DNA of 64,000 nucleotides from NCBI GenBank assembly GCA_030077755.1, contig JAQJZZ010000004.1:1860001-1924000 (forward strand), in the 5' to 3' direction. The position numbers and the translations under genes were made by a program. Below the pieces are notes generated by a model. The model was not told where the DNA came from, did not search any database, and saw only the letters and a program-made list of their open reading frames with translations. The DNA comes from Filosporella fistucella. Taxonomy: Eukaryota > Ascomycota > Leotiomycetes > Helotiales. Positions 22,844 to 37,942 of this stretch are shown here, in pieces; position 1 is the first letter of the stretch, and each line of letters starts with the position of its first letter.

Positions 22844-24952
22844 GCAGACTGGGCGTGACTAAGTCTGATGCCCTATTCTGGTCTGTATCGTCCCTTGCTT
22901 GCGATGTGTGTTGGTTCGAAGGTCGAGAAAACAAGACGAGGCGCGAGCCCGTTTTCGTCGAGGTTGAGCTGTCGCGAGTGGAGCTATTGTCGCAGATTCG
23001 ATAGTATTGAAGATTCCGAGAATGAGAAGCCGGAATAATGTGATGGCGAGTATATAGAGGGATTTGAAGGGTTTGCATGTACATTCAATTGTGTTGGACG
23101 GGTCTTCGCACTCTATTCGTCGAGTTTGCTGGCAGGGCTGGGCAGCTGTTCAGCGGCTCCAGCTCCCAAATTGAACGCCAACAAAGGATATCAGCCACAG
23201 TTGAGCCACCTCCAGTCCTATCCCAGCCACAACGGTGTTTCTTTACTCCGCTGGTCTGAGAATGTTTCATGGGGAACATTCCAAGCGAAGCGAAGAATAG
23301 AAGTCCTGAAGAAAAAACGAGTCACTTTGACTTTGGTGCTTTATTGAGCATGATTTGATACCTTGCAAGCCGTGAATGCTGGCTCTCTGAAGGATTCCGC
23401 CGCTTTTCACTCTATTACACCTATCTTGATGGGATGACGGGTCCCATTTTTCTGATATTTTCTCATCCAATATTTGATACCAAAGTTTCTTCATCCCGTG
23501 CTCTGAAGTCGATATGCTGCCCCCTTTCTTATCTTATCGCAAGCATATTCTTCCACCGTTAAATCTCACCGCATCCTACTGTACCTCAGGAGATGTCCGA
23601 AAATACATGCGACAAAACATGCAGGAACATTCTATTACATACAATTGCTCCTATCATATGCGATTCTCTTCATACGAGTTATCGTGCTTCGGGTGGCGGC
23701 ATTTTCCACACTTCAAAAGTATTCTCAGCTATCCGTGTCTCGGCGTGATTCGAAGGGTCTCAACGGCAAGACACGGCTGTTTTCTCGTAGTGATGCAACG
23801 ACTTGTCCACAATTCTAAAGTTTCTCTCCAGTGTCCACTTTAAGAGCGTGATTCTAAAGCTCGAGCTTTCGGGAGATGAGCCCTTCAAGCCGATAAAGAG
23901 CCGCACTTATGGCACTTCTATGACTTGAATGTGATGTATTATATCCACTGATATGGTTGGGTAGATTGACGATTGAGATGTTTCGGTACTCAGTCCTGGG
24001 CGGGTCCTTCTTCCTAGTCCTGGTGGTCTGGATAGGGTTCTTAGTTGTCCTACAGTACATCAAGGGTGGTAAGGAATACTTTCGATGCGAGGATGCTCTT
24101 CTGATTCTAAAGGCCACTTGCAGATGAATACTTTAGAGATTAATGAGTTCAGATTCTGTACGGGATCATATCAACACATGCACTGCACACCGTTCTACAT
24201 ATAGCCATACCATAGCCATATCATTCAACTGATTATAAGGAGATATAATATATGCTGTATGAGTATTGCGGTTGCTGTGTTACCATTGCCATGCGTTGCA
24301 TTTGATGGTGCTACGTAAATTGCATGCATCCTGCTTAGTACGCCACTTCTCGAAGTTGCTGTGCATGTTTGGTTTGGTTCGGTTTGGTGAAGAACATCGA
24401 TGTGGATCTGCTCTGGCTGTTCAATTGATAACGTGGTTGCAATAAATAGACGGGCAAATCTATCACTGTCCCTCAGCCGAAACAAGGGTCCTTGGCTGCC
24501 TCTCCTTGCCTCAAAGCCGTCACTCACATCGAATGTCTTAATTTCCTTTTCCCTCGCAGCCTCATCCCATCTCTCTCTCACTAAAATCTAGATCTTCAGC
24601 CTTTGCAAGGCTCTATCGGTCCGTCAATTCCAACAAACTTCACAAACAACGTGAGCAAGACCAGTGAATCGCTGCAGTGTCTCCATCTAGAATCGCCAAA
24701 GTGGCGTGTTTTCCGCGTGCTGCAAGCCTGCAGCGTCATAGGTACGAGTAGGGAAAAGAAGGTGGGCTGATGGGTTATGTTATCGGATTCAACGGCGAAT
24801 CGACCATCCAAAAAAGTGTCTAGCTGTTCACCGTTATTTTATTTAAGTATCGAGTCTTTCCTTGCAGTTGCCACTTCTCTCAATTCCATACACATCTCCT
24901 CATACAATTCATTCCAAGCTTCAATTGGAATCTACTCAATTCTCTCTTCAAT
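22844..24952. promoter_or_regulatory. divergent intergenic region BCK1 / PDC
   Basis: About 2.1 kb between two divergent start codons, with no supported gene. The PDC side has a TTATTTTATTTAAG element near 24833-24846 and a C/T-rich leader with TACACATCTCCTC before the start at 24953. The open frame 23514-23843 has no recognisable product. A word shared with 12836-12894 lies at 23455-23500. Confidence 0.5.
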
Positions 24953-26832
<1,880 letters not shown>

Positions 26833-28125
26833 AGAAGGCGGGTTGGGGATGAAAATGGAGCATTTTCTCTGGGCGGTAGTCTGTTGTCTGGTTGGACAAT
26901 TTGATATGCATTTTGCTGGCGCGGAGTCGGCGGTAGGTTTACATAGATGGGTGGGATACGGCTTTAATTAATTGAAACATAACATCAACACTACCTAGAT
27001 ATCCTTCTTTTCGTCGCTTCCCTGCCATATTGTACTATCCCTCCGCTGTAAAAGAAGCAACCTTATACTATCTTATAAACCCTCGTAGCTACCTATAATA
27101 AGACTTTTCGTACTTTCAAGATTTTTCTTTTCCCACTTCCCGTCATACAGAATTCACCATCTCTAACCCTTTCCTAGACTTCCCTAGTGCTTCCTCACTC
27201 CCCACCCTATTCCCACTCTCAAGTATCTACCATCTCTAAATTATTATGAATCTCCTCTATCTTCTGGATTTTTAATATGAAAATCACATTCACTAAATAT
27301 CCTTGAGACTAATCAATAACCAGAAACAATTTCTATTTAATCTTCACCTGTAAGCGATATTTCTATCTACACCTAACCACCTGCTTATTTTCAATATCCA
27401 TTCTTGGGGTTTAAACTCTATTGCCTTCTTATTTTTGTATCCAAAAGCGCTATAATACAATATCGAGCTCGGTATATTTATTCTCATTGCACGTAAAATG
27501 TTTCCCAAGCGGTAGAGATAGGTAAATAAGACACCAATTCATACCATTCATTTTCAATTAAATTCTTTCAATACACGGATTACTCGTCGGCTTCATATCT
27601 TATGATTTTCCCTCCTTGCTATACTAACTTTGAATTGCACGCTTATTTTGTGAATGTAGCACAAAAAGCAAATAAAAAAAAGGTTGACGTGTATTAGCAA
27701 TGATATGATGTTTGGATAGACGCTACCAAGGGGTGATATATGGTACTTTGATGTTAGGTCGGTTCGGAGCTGCAGTAGTTGGAGTATAGCAGTCGACGAG
27801 CTAAACGGGGAGGAGATGGATTGGTAAATATTGGTATCAACACAGCAAGAGTGTCTCGTATAAATAATACACTATTCTTGGGATAATACTGATACGCATC
27901 CCAGTTATCATTACTGCAGCGGTATTACATATTTACAAAATCCATTTTCGATGAGAATTAAGCTCAGCATCTTCTACTGAATGAGATATGGACGAGTAAA
28001 TATACATAACAATTAAGATGGTACCGAGCAAAAGTACCCAAACGAAACGCTGATGACGATGCAATCTCTATCTATCTTCATCTCTCATACTGCATATCAT
28101 GCTCCATTTCTCTCTAAATGACCTT
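26833..28125. other. convergent intergenic region PDC / CBS-PB1
   Basis: About 1.3 kb, AT-rich, holding two 3' ends. No gene, RNA or clear repeat is seen. Confidence 0.5.
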
Positions 28126-30242
28126 CTAACGACTCGTTGCTCTCGTTAGAGCAAATACACCAACGATCACTACTGCCAATGTGACAATGGCACCCGGTAA
28201 GAGTAATTCGTTTGGTACACCTGCGATAACCTGTTCTGGCGCCTGCTGCGCTGTTCTCCTCCGTCTGACGGGTAATTCCTCCTCACTCTCCTCTTCGTCT
28301 TCTGAGCGGACGATCTTGCGTCTCTCTCTGATAGTAGATGGAGGAGGTGTGGGTTGTGCGATGACAGGGTGAGGATCTAGAGTAGCGGAAATAGGTGGTT
28401 TCTCTGGGTCATGGACGAACAAATCGACTTTATCTCGGCGACCTTGTCGGGCGATGAGAACTGCTTCGAGGAGATCATGGTCGGTGGTTAGAGAGACGGT
28501 ATCTCCGTCATCGTCTAGATAACTGAGTGCGAAGCCTGAAGCTCCTAATTTTCCGTCTTCGAAAGTTGCGATACCCCCTACGGCGTCAACTTCGGCGCCA
28601 AGTTTGGCAATGACTGATGAGATGAGCTCAGCCATTCCGTTGGCAGCTATGACTTGCAGTCTGTGGACACGACCACTAGGAGCCTTGAATTTGAATGGGA
28701 AAGGGACCTCTTCGGCTGGGACTTCTGCCGGTGTGACGACAGAATGTTGAGGTGAGTCTCCTCCAGTATGAGAAGCTGAATCTCCTGGTGCAACACTTGC
28801 ATCGACGATACGTTCATGTCCTCGAGACATATCAGGTGACATCAACGAACGAGCTCCTTGGGTATGGTGATGAGATCCTTCTCCCGACATGATAGATTCA
28901 GTCTCATTTTCCAGAGACAACCAGAATTTGTTCCATGCTGGCCCTTCACTGTCACCAGTGGACATGGTATTGATTTGCTCCAATGTAGCATAGGTAAGTT
29001 TGAGGACGTCAACCATTCCGACGATTTCACCAGCCTCGTTCATAACCGGGAGGTTCAAGTAGTGGCCATCTTGGCTTAGATCAGCAAAAGTCAAGAAAAG
29101 ACAAAGGGAATGAATAGCTTACCGTGCATCTTTCTGAGAGCAGCTTGGATACTCATATCCATAGGAGCAAAATCTGGATGTGGGGTCATGACACGAACGA
29201 CGCTGCAATTTGCAGGGTCAAGGCCAGGAGCAATGACACGAAGCACAACATCCTTGCTGGTAAATATACCTGTGATAGAACCTGAGTCCTGGACAAGAAC
29301 AGCTGTCGTATGATTCTCTTTCATTAATGCAGCAGCTTCCTTCACCGATGTACGAACTGAAACTGTTGTTGGTGGTCGACCATCCAGGACAGACTCCAAA
29401 GTGGGTCCCGACATTTTCGATCGAAGAGCCTCCACATACTGAATGATTTGCTGAGGTTGACTTGATCCTAGTTCTGACTGGACACCTTCCAACGCGTCGT
29501 AAAGTTTTCTTGAGGAACTGTATGCTCGTTCCAATTTCTCCATGGCGTCGTAAAAACATTTTGTGATATCGAGAATACCAGAGATATCTTGATTCTCGTC
29601 CATGACAGGGAGATGGCGGAACCCTTTTTGTACCATAAGGTTCAATGCATCCGTGGCAGATGTATCTGTTCGGGCGCAAAGGGGGTTTTTCGTCATGATC
29701 TCTGCAATCTTGACATTGCTTGCTTTCAATCCAGCTCCAACCACCCTAAACGCGAGATCCTTCGCAGTGAATATGCCAGCAATTCGATCGTCATCGTCGG
29801 TAACAAGTACGCAGTCTTCTCTTTTTGCTGCCATCAACTGTGCAGCCTCTGCAACAGTGGTATCGGGTTTAATTTGGAGAGCTTGACTTGGACGAAGGGC
29901 GAGAACAGTCCCTGGGGGAGCTTTTCTTGTTTGTCGTGCACGACCTGGGCCGGTAGTCTTTTTCTTGCTGAGGTCCGTTTCAATCTTTCTTCGAATGGCC
30001 TGAGACATTGTATCAGCATATTTTCACCTCGAGGAAATGGGCCGATTTACCTCGTCCCTCTTGGACTGCTTTTGCCTACTTGCACTCATGGTTGATCCGC
30101 CCGTTTCACTCGCTGCTGCACTTGCGTGAGATTCTAGAGCAGGTCGTGGGATACTTGAAGCTGGACTGTTTGTGAAAGCTGGAAGGTTTCCTCTCCCCTG
30201 GCCGCGGTTGGGGGTCCCTCGCATGGTCCCACTGGAAGCCAT
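28126..30242 (-). CDS. four-CBS plus PB1 domain, tail-anchored protein (fission yeast Mug70-like)
   Basis: Exons 30051-30242, 29123-29999 and 28126-29069 give 670 residues. After a low-complexity N-terminus come two pairs of CBS repeats, seen in blocks such as DCVLVTDDDDRIAGIFTAKD, HLPVMDENQDISGI, TAVLVQDSGSITGIFTSKD and LNLPVMNEAGEIVGMVDV. A PB1 domain (FPFKFKAPSGRVHRLQV) follows near 460-565. A basic cluster and a single hydrophobic helix lie at the very C-terminus (about 648-668), predicting a tail-anchored membrane protein. CBS pairs bind adenine nucleotides and PB1 domains mediate heterodimers, so an energy-sensing scaffold is plausible, but the substrate is unknown. It shares a promoter region with CRZ1 in divergent arrangement. 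Confidence 0.85.
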
Positions 30243-31089
30243 GGCGATAAAGTTGGGTTGATATGCGTTACAGTTTGATTTTTTCGTGGACTGACGTGAG
30301 GAATGGTAAGCGCGTATATGCCTTGTTCAAGTATGGCAATTGCCAGAGATGAGACGACGAAACAGATTGGACCAGATGAGATCAGATCAGGTTTATTTTT
30401 CAGCCTGGTTGATATGGAAACAAGCCAGATAGAAGAGCTCTGGAGTGGAGCCGAGTGGTGGGAACACCAGTAACGGGAAAAGGGCGGGACGGACAGTAGG
30501 TGTGGAAGAACCCACCGTCACCCTGACAACCACTGTATTTACGCAAATAACCATCAGAGTACTGATGATATCTAGGTAGATCCTCAAACACCACATTTAT
30601 CCCCCAGAACCACAACTCTATCTCCAAATCTGCAAAGTTACAAATCTACCCACAAAACTCCAAACCCACACCTGCAAACCACCTTCCTCGGCCTTGAGCG
30701 CAAAGAATCTATATCACCTTTTCGTCCTCTTCCCCCAGGCCTGAGGAAGGCACTACCATATTCAAAAGGCTCCACAAGAGTCAACAACTGCTGAGCAGTC
30801 CTACGATTTAAATCTGCCCGGCCTAACGGCTTGCGCTGCGTGAGGTACGATAGAATTCTCGAATCTGCGAAACAACCATATTCTTGTTACAAATGCGATA
30901 CAATGGCTGTTTTTACGGTTTTAATCGAATTGTGGTCAATTGAATGCGCATGCTACGAGATATGGGATTATTTTCTCCACTGTGCCCGAGTTATTTCCCT
31001 GAACCAACTAACTATTCACAGTCTCGGACACAGGTGTGCTTAATTGCATTACTTTCGACAACAACTTCCGAACTCTTCAAGCATTCATA
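30243..31089. promoter_or_regulatory. divergent promoter region CBS-PB1 / CRZ1
   Basis: 847 bp between divergent starts. No gene is supported. Several short plus-strand frames precede the CRZ1 start and may be upstream ORFs. No clear TATA box. Confidence 0.45.
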
Positions 31090-33380
31090 ATGCTGTCCAA
31101 TCCAACCAACAACCTTCACAACCGACAACGACAACACCGACGCCAACAATCGACACCAAATGCATTCGAACCAGTGAAGGTTCAAAACCTGCCCAATATC
31201 CAGAGACATGGCGGTCACCGCCGTGGCATGAGCCTGGACAACCGACGACGACAAACACCACCGCAGGAATACATGGTAAGTAATACTAACCCAGGATATC
31301 AAACGACACAACAGCATATATTGCGAGAAACGCAGCAGCAGAGACTGGCACGCCCGGGCCAACAATTTGTTCAATACGACAATGACGAGAATTATCTCAA
31401 TTCACCACTCGTCACCCCTCATAGACAATCTTTTGATGTCGGATGTACACAGTACGGAGATCGTGGGCAACCATCTCAGTATTCGTACTCTGGACCTATC
31501 AATACAGTAATAAATGTCGATCCCAATAGCTTTAATGGGAACAACGACTTTGACCTTTTCGCACAACAGGCTGCTCTTACACCAACAGCTTATTTGGACT
31601 TTTCGACTGGATTCGACACCAACAGCGAGGGATCAAATAGCGGACATCATAGTAGAAGAAGCTCCTCAGGTAGGAGGATAAGTGGTGGAATTCTGGATAG
31701 AGTTGCTCAGTTTGAGAATCTTGCTCTACAATCACCACACCGACCTATTACACCTCCAAACCAGAATGTTTCGAGTAGGTTTATCTCTCCACTGTTTTGA
31801 TCTTAGCTAACAAACCAGATTACTTTCCCCCAACACCCGTGGAAACTCCACATGATCGCATGATTAAGCATGATCAGATGAACCAAAGATTTATGGATGA
31901 TTATGACACCTCCATGGAAGAGACGATCAAGCCAAAAAGTAACCAGCGGGCGAGAGGTGTTTTTGACGATATGAGAAAAGAGGCCGAAATGAGTTATATG
32001 CCTACTCCGCCTCGCTCCGGACAAATGCCTACGCAGGGCTCCTTTGATTCAGCACCAATGCCAACTGGAAACTTCATGAATATGCAAACTCTCAACTTAG
32101 AGTTCATGAAGGCTGAGGCCGAAGGATCTCAGTACTCGGATGTATCTTCACACCAATCCCCTGAATTATCCTATCATTCATCGCCCGAAGTTTCACAAAT
32201 GGCAATGTTCGCTGATCCATTCATGAACAAGCCCAACTTGCAAGCTCCTGAAATGCATTATCCTGAACCTTCTGCTGATGGACTTCCCGTTCCAATTTCA
32301 CCAAGCCAACACTCACATCGACGATCGGAATCAATCAGCAGCATCAACCTTGAAGAGACCGTTACCGAGACTGGAATTACAATCGACGACATTGCAACCT
32401 TTATTTCAGGTCCAGATCCATCCGATGGGAAGTGGATCTGCCTCTATCCAGACTGTAAGAAGCGTTTCGGCCGGAAGGAGAATATCAAATCTCATGTCCA
32501 AACCCACTTGGGAGACCGACAATTTCAATGCCCTCATTGCAAGAAATGTTTCGTTCGCCAACATGATCTTAAACGACATGCCAAAATTCACAGCGGAGTC
32601 AAGCCATACCCATGCCAGTGTGGAAATAGCTTTGCCAGACATGATGCTCTCACTCGCCACCGTCAACGTGGAATGTGCATTGGTGCATTCGAAGGAGTGG
32701 TAAAGAAGACCGTCAAGCGCGGACGGCCCCGCAAGAACAGACCCGACAACGAAGAACGTCTCAAGAAATCTTCCCGCACTAGAAGCAAGAACAAGGCTAT
32801 GTCTTCAGCTTCATCAACAACCGGCGGATCAGAGAGCAATGACTGCCAATCTCCCCGCAGTGAAGCCGACATTTTAGATGACAAGCCATTCGCAGAATAT
32901 GAGTACACTCAATCATCTGTTGTGAACAACAGTAGCTTCGAGTATTCGCAGGCTCGCTCACCTGTCATGGAAAATAATTATGTCTCCCCAGAGGCAATTC
33001 AAGCTCATTCGCCCTACAGCACCCACTCACAAACCTCTCACCGAGCCTCTATTTCACAGAATCTTCCTTCACATCCAGCATCTCCAGCGAAAAGCATTCA
33101 TAGCTATCATTCGCCACCTGGTCTTTGTGAGTCTTCTTCCAGTCCCGCAGCAAGTCAAACCTACTACGATCCAGATATGAGTTTGGGTCTAGCAAACATC
33201 TCTGAACACGATGATGAGATGTTCTTGGAAGCCTTCGCTGCGGCAAATGGAGAAATGACCTCCTTAGAACGGGACCCGGAAATGTTGATGGGGAAGTTTG
33301 AGGATACTTTTGGAAATAGTGGTGGTGATGACGATTTGTTTCGGGGTGCGGGTGAAGATGTATTCTTTGGGAGTCCATGA
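31090..33380 (+). CDS. CRZ1: Crz1-type calcineurin-responsive C2H2 transcription factor
   Basis: Exons 31090-31774 and 31819-33380 give 748 residues; the 44-nt intron restores NVSNYFPPTPVETP. The N-terminus is Gln/Asn-rich (HVLRE-like QQHILRETQQQRLARPGQQ). Three C2H2-type fingers lie at about 434-515 (CLYPDCKKRF, CPHCKKCFVRQHDLKRH, CQCGNSFARHDALTRH), the arrangement of Crz1/CrzA. Basic segments RGRPRKNR follow. The C-terminus is Ser/Pro-rich and acidic. In fungi, calcium-activated calcineurin dephosphorylates Crz1, which then enters the nucleus and induces ion-stress and wall genes. I could not identify the calcineurin-docking site with certainty. Start at 31090 is preferred over an open frame beginning at 31036. 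Confidence 0.88.
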
Positions 33381-33935
33381 TGAAAATTTGTCAAAAGCCT
33401 TGGAGATGGACTAGTAGAATTGAGATGAGTCGAGTTTCGTGCCTATGTTTGCGATATGGATGTAAGATAAAAGTTTGGGTGGGCAGGTTCGGATTGGGTT
33501 TTGGTTGCAAGATGGGTGGGATAAGATGGCATGACTTCCATTCTTTTGGCGTAAATGTTATGATTTCAGCTGGGTATAATGATGGATTTGGGTCTGCGTT
33601 TGGTTTCTGGGAAAATATTGTTATGATAAGGCTTGACTGGCAGGAGAGAATCTTAGGTAGTTGTTATGCAATGAATGCGATCAACGACGGTCATTACCTA
33701 CACTTGTATCAACTGATAGCTGAATGTGAAATCTGTGCTCCTTAATTTTATCTCCGAAAGTAGTCCAATGACTAGTGTTATGTTGACGAAGAAGATTTTG
33801 AGGAGCAACGTGAGGTTGAGGCTGACTTCCTCCTCCCCAAAAGGGCTTAGCTCAGTGCATCAATTTAGCGTGGATATCTTGAACTCCAAAAAAGTCACAA
33901 GGTAGAATCGAACGACAGCTCAACTTCACCCCAAC
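33381..33935. other. intergenic, CRZ1 3' side
   Basis: 555 bp with no supported gene; holds the CRZ1 terminator region and the MRP4 promoter. Confidence 0.5.
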
Positions 33936-35241
33936 ATGATTCTCAGAAATGTAGCCATACGGCATGGTGTGTTACTATCATGATTTAGATACTGACAATT
34001 GCTAATTGGGCTCCTCCAGGCCGCAAGGCGCTCGCAGTCCCCTTACAAAAATCGCTCCTCCGCTCCATAACCACCGAAACCCTCCACCACGACGTGGAAG
34101 CAATCGAACACAGCATAGTGAACCATGATAAGGAAACCAATTCAATAGAAGCGAATGTAAACCAACTGCACATCAACAAAGCTTTCGTCCGCCCACCCAA
34201 AGGTCCAACATCAACCCAAATAAAGAAGAGATTGAGATTGTATCAGCAAGTCAGGAAACACACAAAGACACTTGGTTCAGTAATAGAGCCTCATTACCAA
34301 CCACATCAGCCTCTCATCGACCCACCCAGACCGGAAGATGTCACCTTGGAGCTGCTCATGGCCTCCCAGAGTCATCTAGGCCATAGCACCAGTCTTTGGA
34401 ACCCTATGAACCAGAGATACATTTATGGTATTCGCCAGGGTATACATATCATCTCGCTCGAGGAGACAGCTGCACATCTGAGGAGAGCAGCTAAAGTCGT
34501 AGAAGGCGTCGCATATCACGGTGGAATCATCCTGTTCGTAGGCACACGACCAGGCCAAGGACCATGCGTAGTGAAAGCTGCGGAGCTAGCGAAAGGCTGC
34601 CATTTGTTTGAGCGCTGGACACCCGGTTCTATTACAAATGGGGATCAAATTCTTTCAAAATGCCAGATTAAAGCTCTGGGTATTAATGATGAGGAGTTAG
34701 ATGGGTACGATGACAAGATTGCGGAGTGGAAGGCTTTGAAACCTGATTTAGTGGTTTGTTTGAATCCGTTGGAGAACTATGTTATGTTGCATGAGTGTGG
34801 ACTTAACAATATCCCGACAATTGGTGTCATTGATACGGATGCTGATCCTACTTGGGTTACATATCCTATACCTGCCAACGATGACAGGTTTGTTTCCCCT
34901 ATTCCTCCACTTCCCCGGTAATATAACATAGTACTAATACATACAATAGTATTCGCTGCATGCAAATTGTCGCCGGAGTCCTCGGACGCGCCGGCGAAGA
35001 AGGGCAGCGTAAACGCCTCGATCTCGCACAGCAAAATGGTGAAGCAACATGGCAGCCGCCAAGTGGACTCGGCCCCCCAGTTATAGACCATGAACTTGTA
35101 GAGCGGAAAAGGGTTGCTAAGGAGAGGCGGGATGCGTTGAAGAAGAGAATAAAAGCACAGAAGGCGGAGAAGGCAGGGAAGGAGGCAGAGCTGTTGGGAG
35201 AGAGAGGCCCGAATGGAGAGGTTGAGCAGGTGGAGTTGTAA
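33936..35241 (+). CDS. MRP4: mitochondrial small-subunit ribosomal protein uS2m
   Basis: Exons 33936-33966, 34020-34887 and 34950-35241 give 396 residues. The tiny first exon supplies the targeting start MILRNVAIRHGRKALAV, rich in Arg and Leu. The uS2 fold follows: LLMASQSHLGHSTSLWN, MNQRYIYGIRQGIHIISLE, GIILFVGTRPGQ, then IPTIGVIDTDADP. The second intron uses a GTTTGT donor and a TAATAC-like branch; splicing restores NDDSIRCMQIVAGVLGRAGEEG. The product is expected in the mitochondrial small ribosomal subunit near uS5m. The C-terminal basic, Lys/Glu-rich tail is common in fungal members. Confidence 0.92.
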
Positions 35242-36473
35242 ATTTGCATTGGGAAGGAGATGGATTGTATTTATAGATCAATGTACTATGAATGGAAATG
35301 GCACACTTTGCGGCCGAGAAGACTTCCTAGGATGGCTCATCTCCTTGATATCTGCTCTACTTTAGCAGTCTTGCGAGTCTTGGTTTTAGGCACATGTTCT
35401 TGTCTTAATTTCCTCATCGTACTAGCTGACTTCTTCCTTCAAAGTCTTTCCACGACTCAGTTCTTGGATCGAAGTTTCGATTGATACTTGTACTGAAGAG
35501 GATAGTATCTTTGATTACCCTTGCATTTATATATGTTTGTTTTGTTGAATCGATTGAACCTTTATGTTTATCATGACAGTAAAGTCGTGTAAATTCTGCT
35601 AGAATGTAAGTGTCCAATAAGCATACGGTAGAGAGCTTACAAATCGTCCTCTATTGGCATGTTTTTGATAAAGTAATACTATATGCTGTGTCCAGTCTAC
35701 TCTTCACGAGTGTGAAGTATGCTCAACTTCACAGCACAGTGATTCGAATAACGAATTACCCGAGGACCGTAAATTTGCCAGCATGTTTGCTGTTGATTAC
35801 TCCACCCTAATTTCTCATTTTAGCATACATTCCCTATCACCATTCAGCATTACAAGTCACTTTACACAATACACGGCCTTCAGATGATCAACGTTCTTGT
35901 ACGATCCTGATTCTGTACAAGCCACACCGAACAGCCAGCGCATCATTGTAATGTTGCACAAGATCTCCTTTCATCTCTGTACCATATTTCTCGAAGCTCT
36001 GAAACGGCGAACGGCATACGGAACACAGCATCTATATCTAGACCTGCATGTTTTAGATTCTCATTGCTCAGATGATGAAGCATATGAATCCAGGAAGTAA
36101 AGGAGATGGCTACTTGCATATACGATGCTTTGGAACTCAAACTCTGGGAGATTGAGTACCGAGGTAGAGTACCAAGAGGTGGCTTTGAGTACTCGGCTTG
36201 TCCTTTGGGAAAGGATCCTCGGGACTATGAGTTGGAGATATGGGGTTGTTTGTCTGAAATTTGCACATAGTATTGGCAATGTTGGACACAAAATGGCAAG
36301 GGTAGATTCTGTTACCTCATATCTCGTTGGGGGCATGCAAAGGGGGCTGCTTGAGAATGGCAACAGACAAGAATATCCCTGTATCTCACAAAAATCGAGC
36401 TGTGAAAAGGGCGGATCCCCCGCCTCTTTCCACTTATTTCCCCTCTTCACCCTCAAGCCCCTTCAGTTTCAAA
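35242..36473. other. intergenic
   Basis: About 1.2 kb without a supported gene. The open frame 36125-36568 lacks any recognisable feature and overlaps the next gene's start in another frame. Confidence 0.5.
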
Positions 36474-37678
36474 ATGCTCTTCTTCACCATTCTGTTCCTC
36501 CCTTTCCTGGTCAATGCCATTGTCCCCAGCAAATGGGACTGGTACACAGGTATCCATGGCCATTGTAACCTCCCTGGAATGCAAGATCGCCCTGACTCCA
36601 TTGTAATTGCTGGTCAACAAGCCACGGACAATATATGGCAGTTAACCGCTATCTGCAAGACCCAGCAAGGCCGGCTGGTTGCTGTACCGGAGTGTCAGCA
36701 TTCCGTCATCACGACGGGGATTGCGATGGGTATGAGTGCTGTTAGTCTATCTCTATTTTCGCCTTCAGGCCGTAGTATATTTTTTTCCCAGTAGAGGAGA
36801 GCATTAGCAATACGACCGAAAAGCCAACGCTGATGAAATATAGATGTACTGGCGTACAGCAACAACATGGGCATCAGCTGGCGGCCCAGGGGCAACGTCT
36901 CGTCGTTCTCTCCAAGCGGCAGCAAACACATTTCTCTCTGACCTTCCACCACACCTCAAGATCAGTAATGTGAAGCTTTCAAATGTACCACTCGCTTTGA
37001 ACACTGCTTCAAGCAAAATCTTGAAGCGCGATGCGGCAGAATACAACGTTTTCTATAATGGTAGTCTGCCATTAACGTTCATTCTACACCATCCGCTTGC
37101 TTCTAATGGGAGTGACGGAGCGACTGCGAACGTCAAGAGAGATAACGAAGAAGAGGAAGATCACATCCCAATCTTCGCTGCTACCAACGGCCACCAGCTC
37201 TACATAACACACATTACTCCCCTCAACACCTCGACCCCTCTACTCCCTCGCTCCGGCTTTAACGGCTACGATCATGTCGGTGTTGGTGGTCTAAAAGTCC
37301 AAGCCAACTCTGATCAAGTTACTCTCTGGGGCGAAGTCATGAATTGGCTGGGAAAGCGTACTGAGAGTGGGAATCAACTAACTCCATATGACATATTTTT
37401 GTGGGCGGCAGGCTATGGAATGTGGATTGGACATAGTTTTACGACGGACGCACGTGATTTTAGGGGTTTTGGGTATAATGGACAGTTTATGATTGAAGGG
37501 GAGACGAATGTGAGTTTGAATTTCTTTTACTGGTTTCTGGAGATTCATATGGAGAGTAGAGAGGGGGTCAAAAAATGGTGCTAAATCTGCATAGCCTTTT
37601 CAGGTTACATGGGAACCAGGCTGGAATTGGTGTTTTGGATCCCATCCTACCAATTGCAATGGTCTTCAGCAGGATTGA
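36474..37678 (+). CDS. secreted protein of unknown function with dibasic sites
   Basis: Exons 36474-36740, 36844-37509 and 37604-37678 give 335 residues. The start MLFFTILFLPFLVNA is a clear signal peptide followed by IVPSKWDW. About five Cys are present in the mature part (GHC, ICK, PEC, WCF, TNC), so disulfides are likely. Two Lys-Arg pairs at 150-151 and 187-188 resemble Kex2 processing sites and flank a segment with two Asn-X-Ser sequons; an acidic EEEED stretch follows the second. The last exon is only 25 codons and carries two Cys. No family is recognised. It may be an ascomycete-specific secreted protein, with effector or wall roles only speculative. The exon 1 donor is GTTAGT, weaker than consensus. 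Confidence 0.7.
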
Positions 37679-37942
37679 ATGTTCTTGGCCATCCTAGCAT
37701 CTGCTCTCTATTCATCAAATTACTTTTGTCTTGCTCCTTCGCGCCTCTTTTCAGTCTATTAGATATAATCAGAAGTCGTTCTCAAGGCTCAGGCCATCGT
37801 ACAGTTACCTTCATGTCGTGCCCTGAATTAAGCGATCAAGTGGTGGCATATCAAATACTTGATCGAAAAGCATGACAGTCTACTTTACAGCGGCACTTTG
37901 ATGCACTGAATATAGTCGAATTCAGGATTTCATGTACGGCTA

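Noticed and set aside
23514..23843. 109-codon frame in the BCK1/PDC intergenic region
   Set aside because: No domain, no intron signals and no codon pattern that supports a gene.
31276..31294. GTAAGT...CTAACCCAG inside CRZ1 exon 1, looking like a 19-nt intron
   Set aside because: Far too short for splicing, and the residues it encodes (VSNTNPGYQ) continue the conserved frame.
36125..36568. 147-codon frame upstream of the secreted protein
   Set aside because: Overlaps the secreted gene in another frame, and its product shows no conserved feature.
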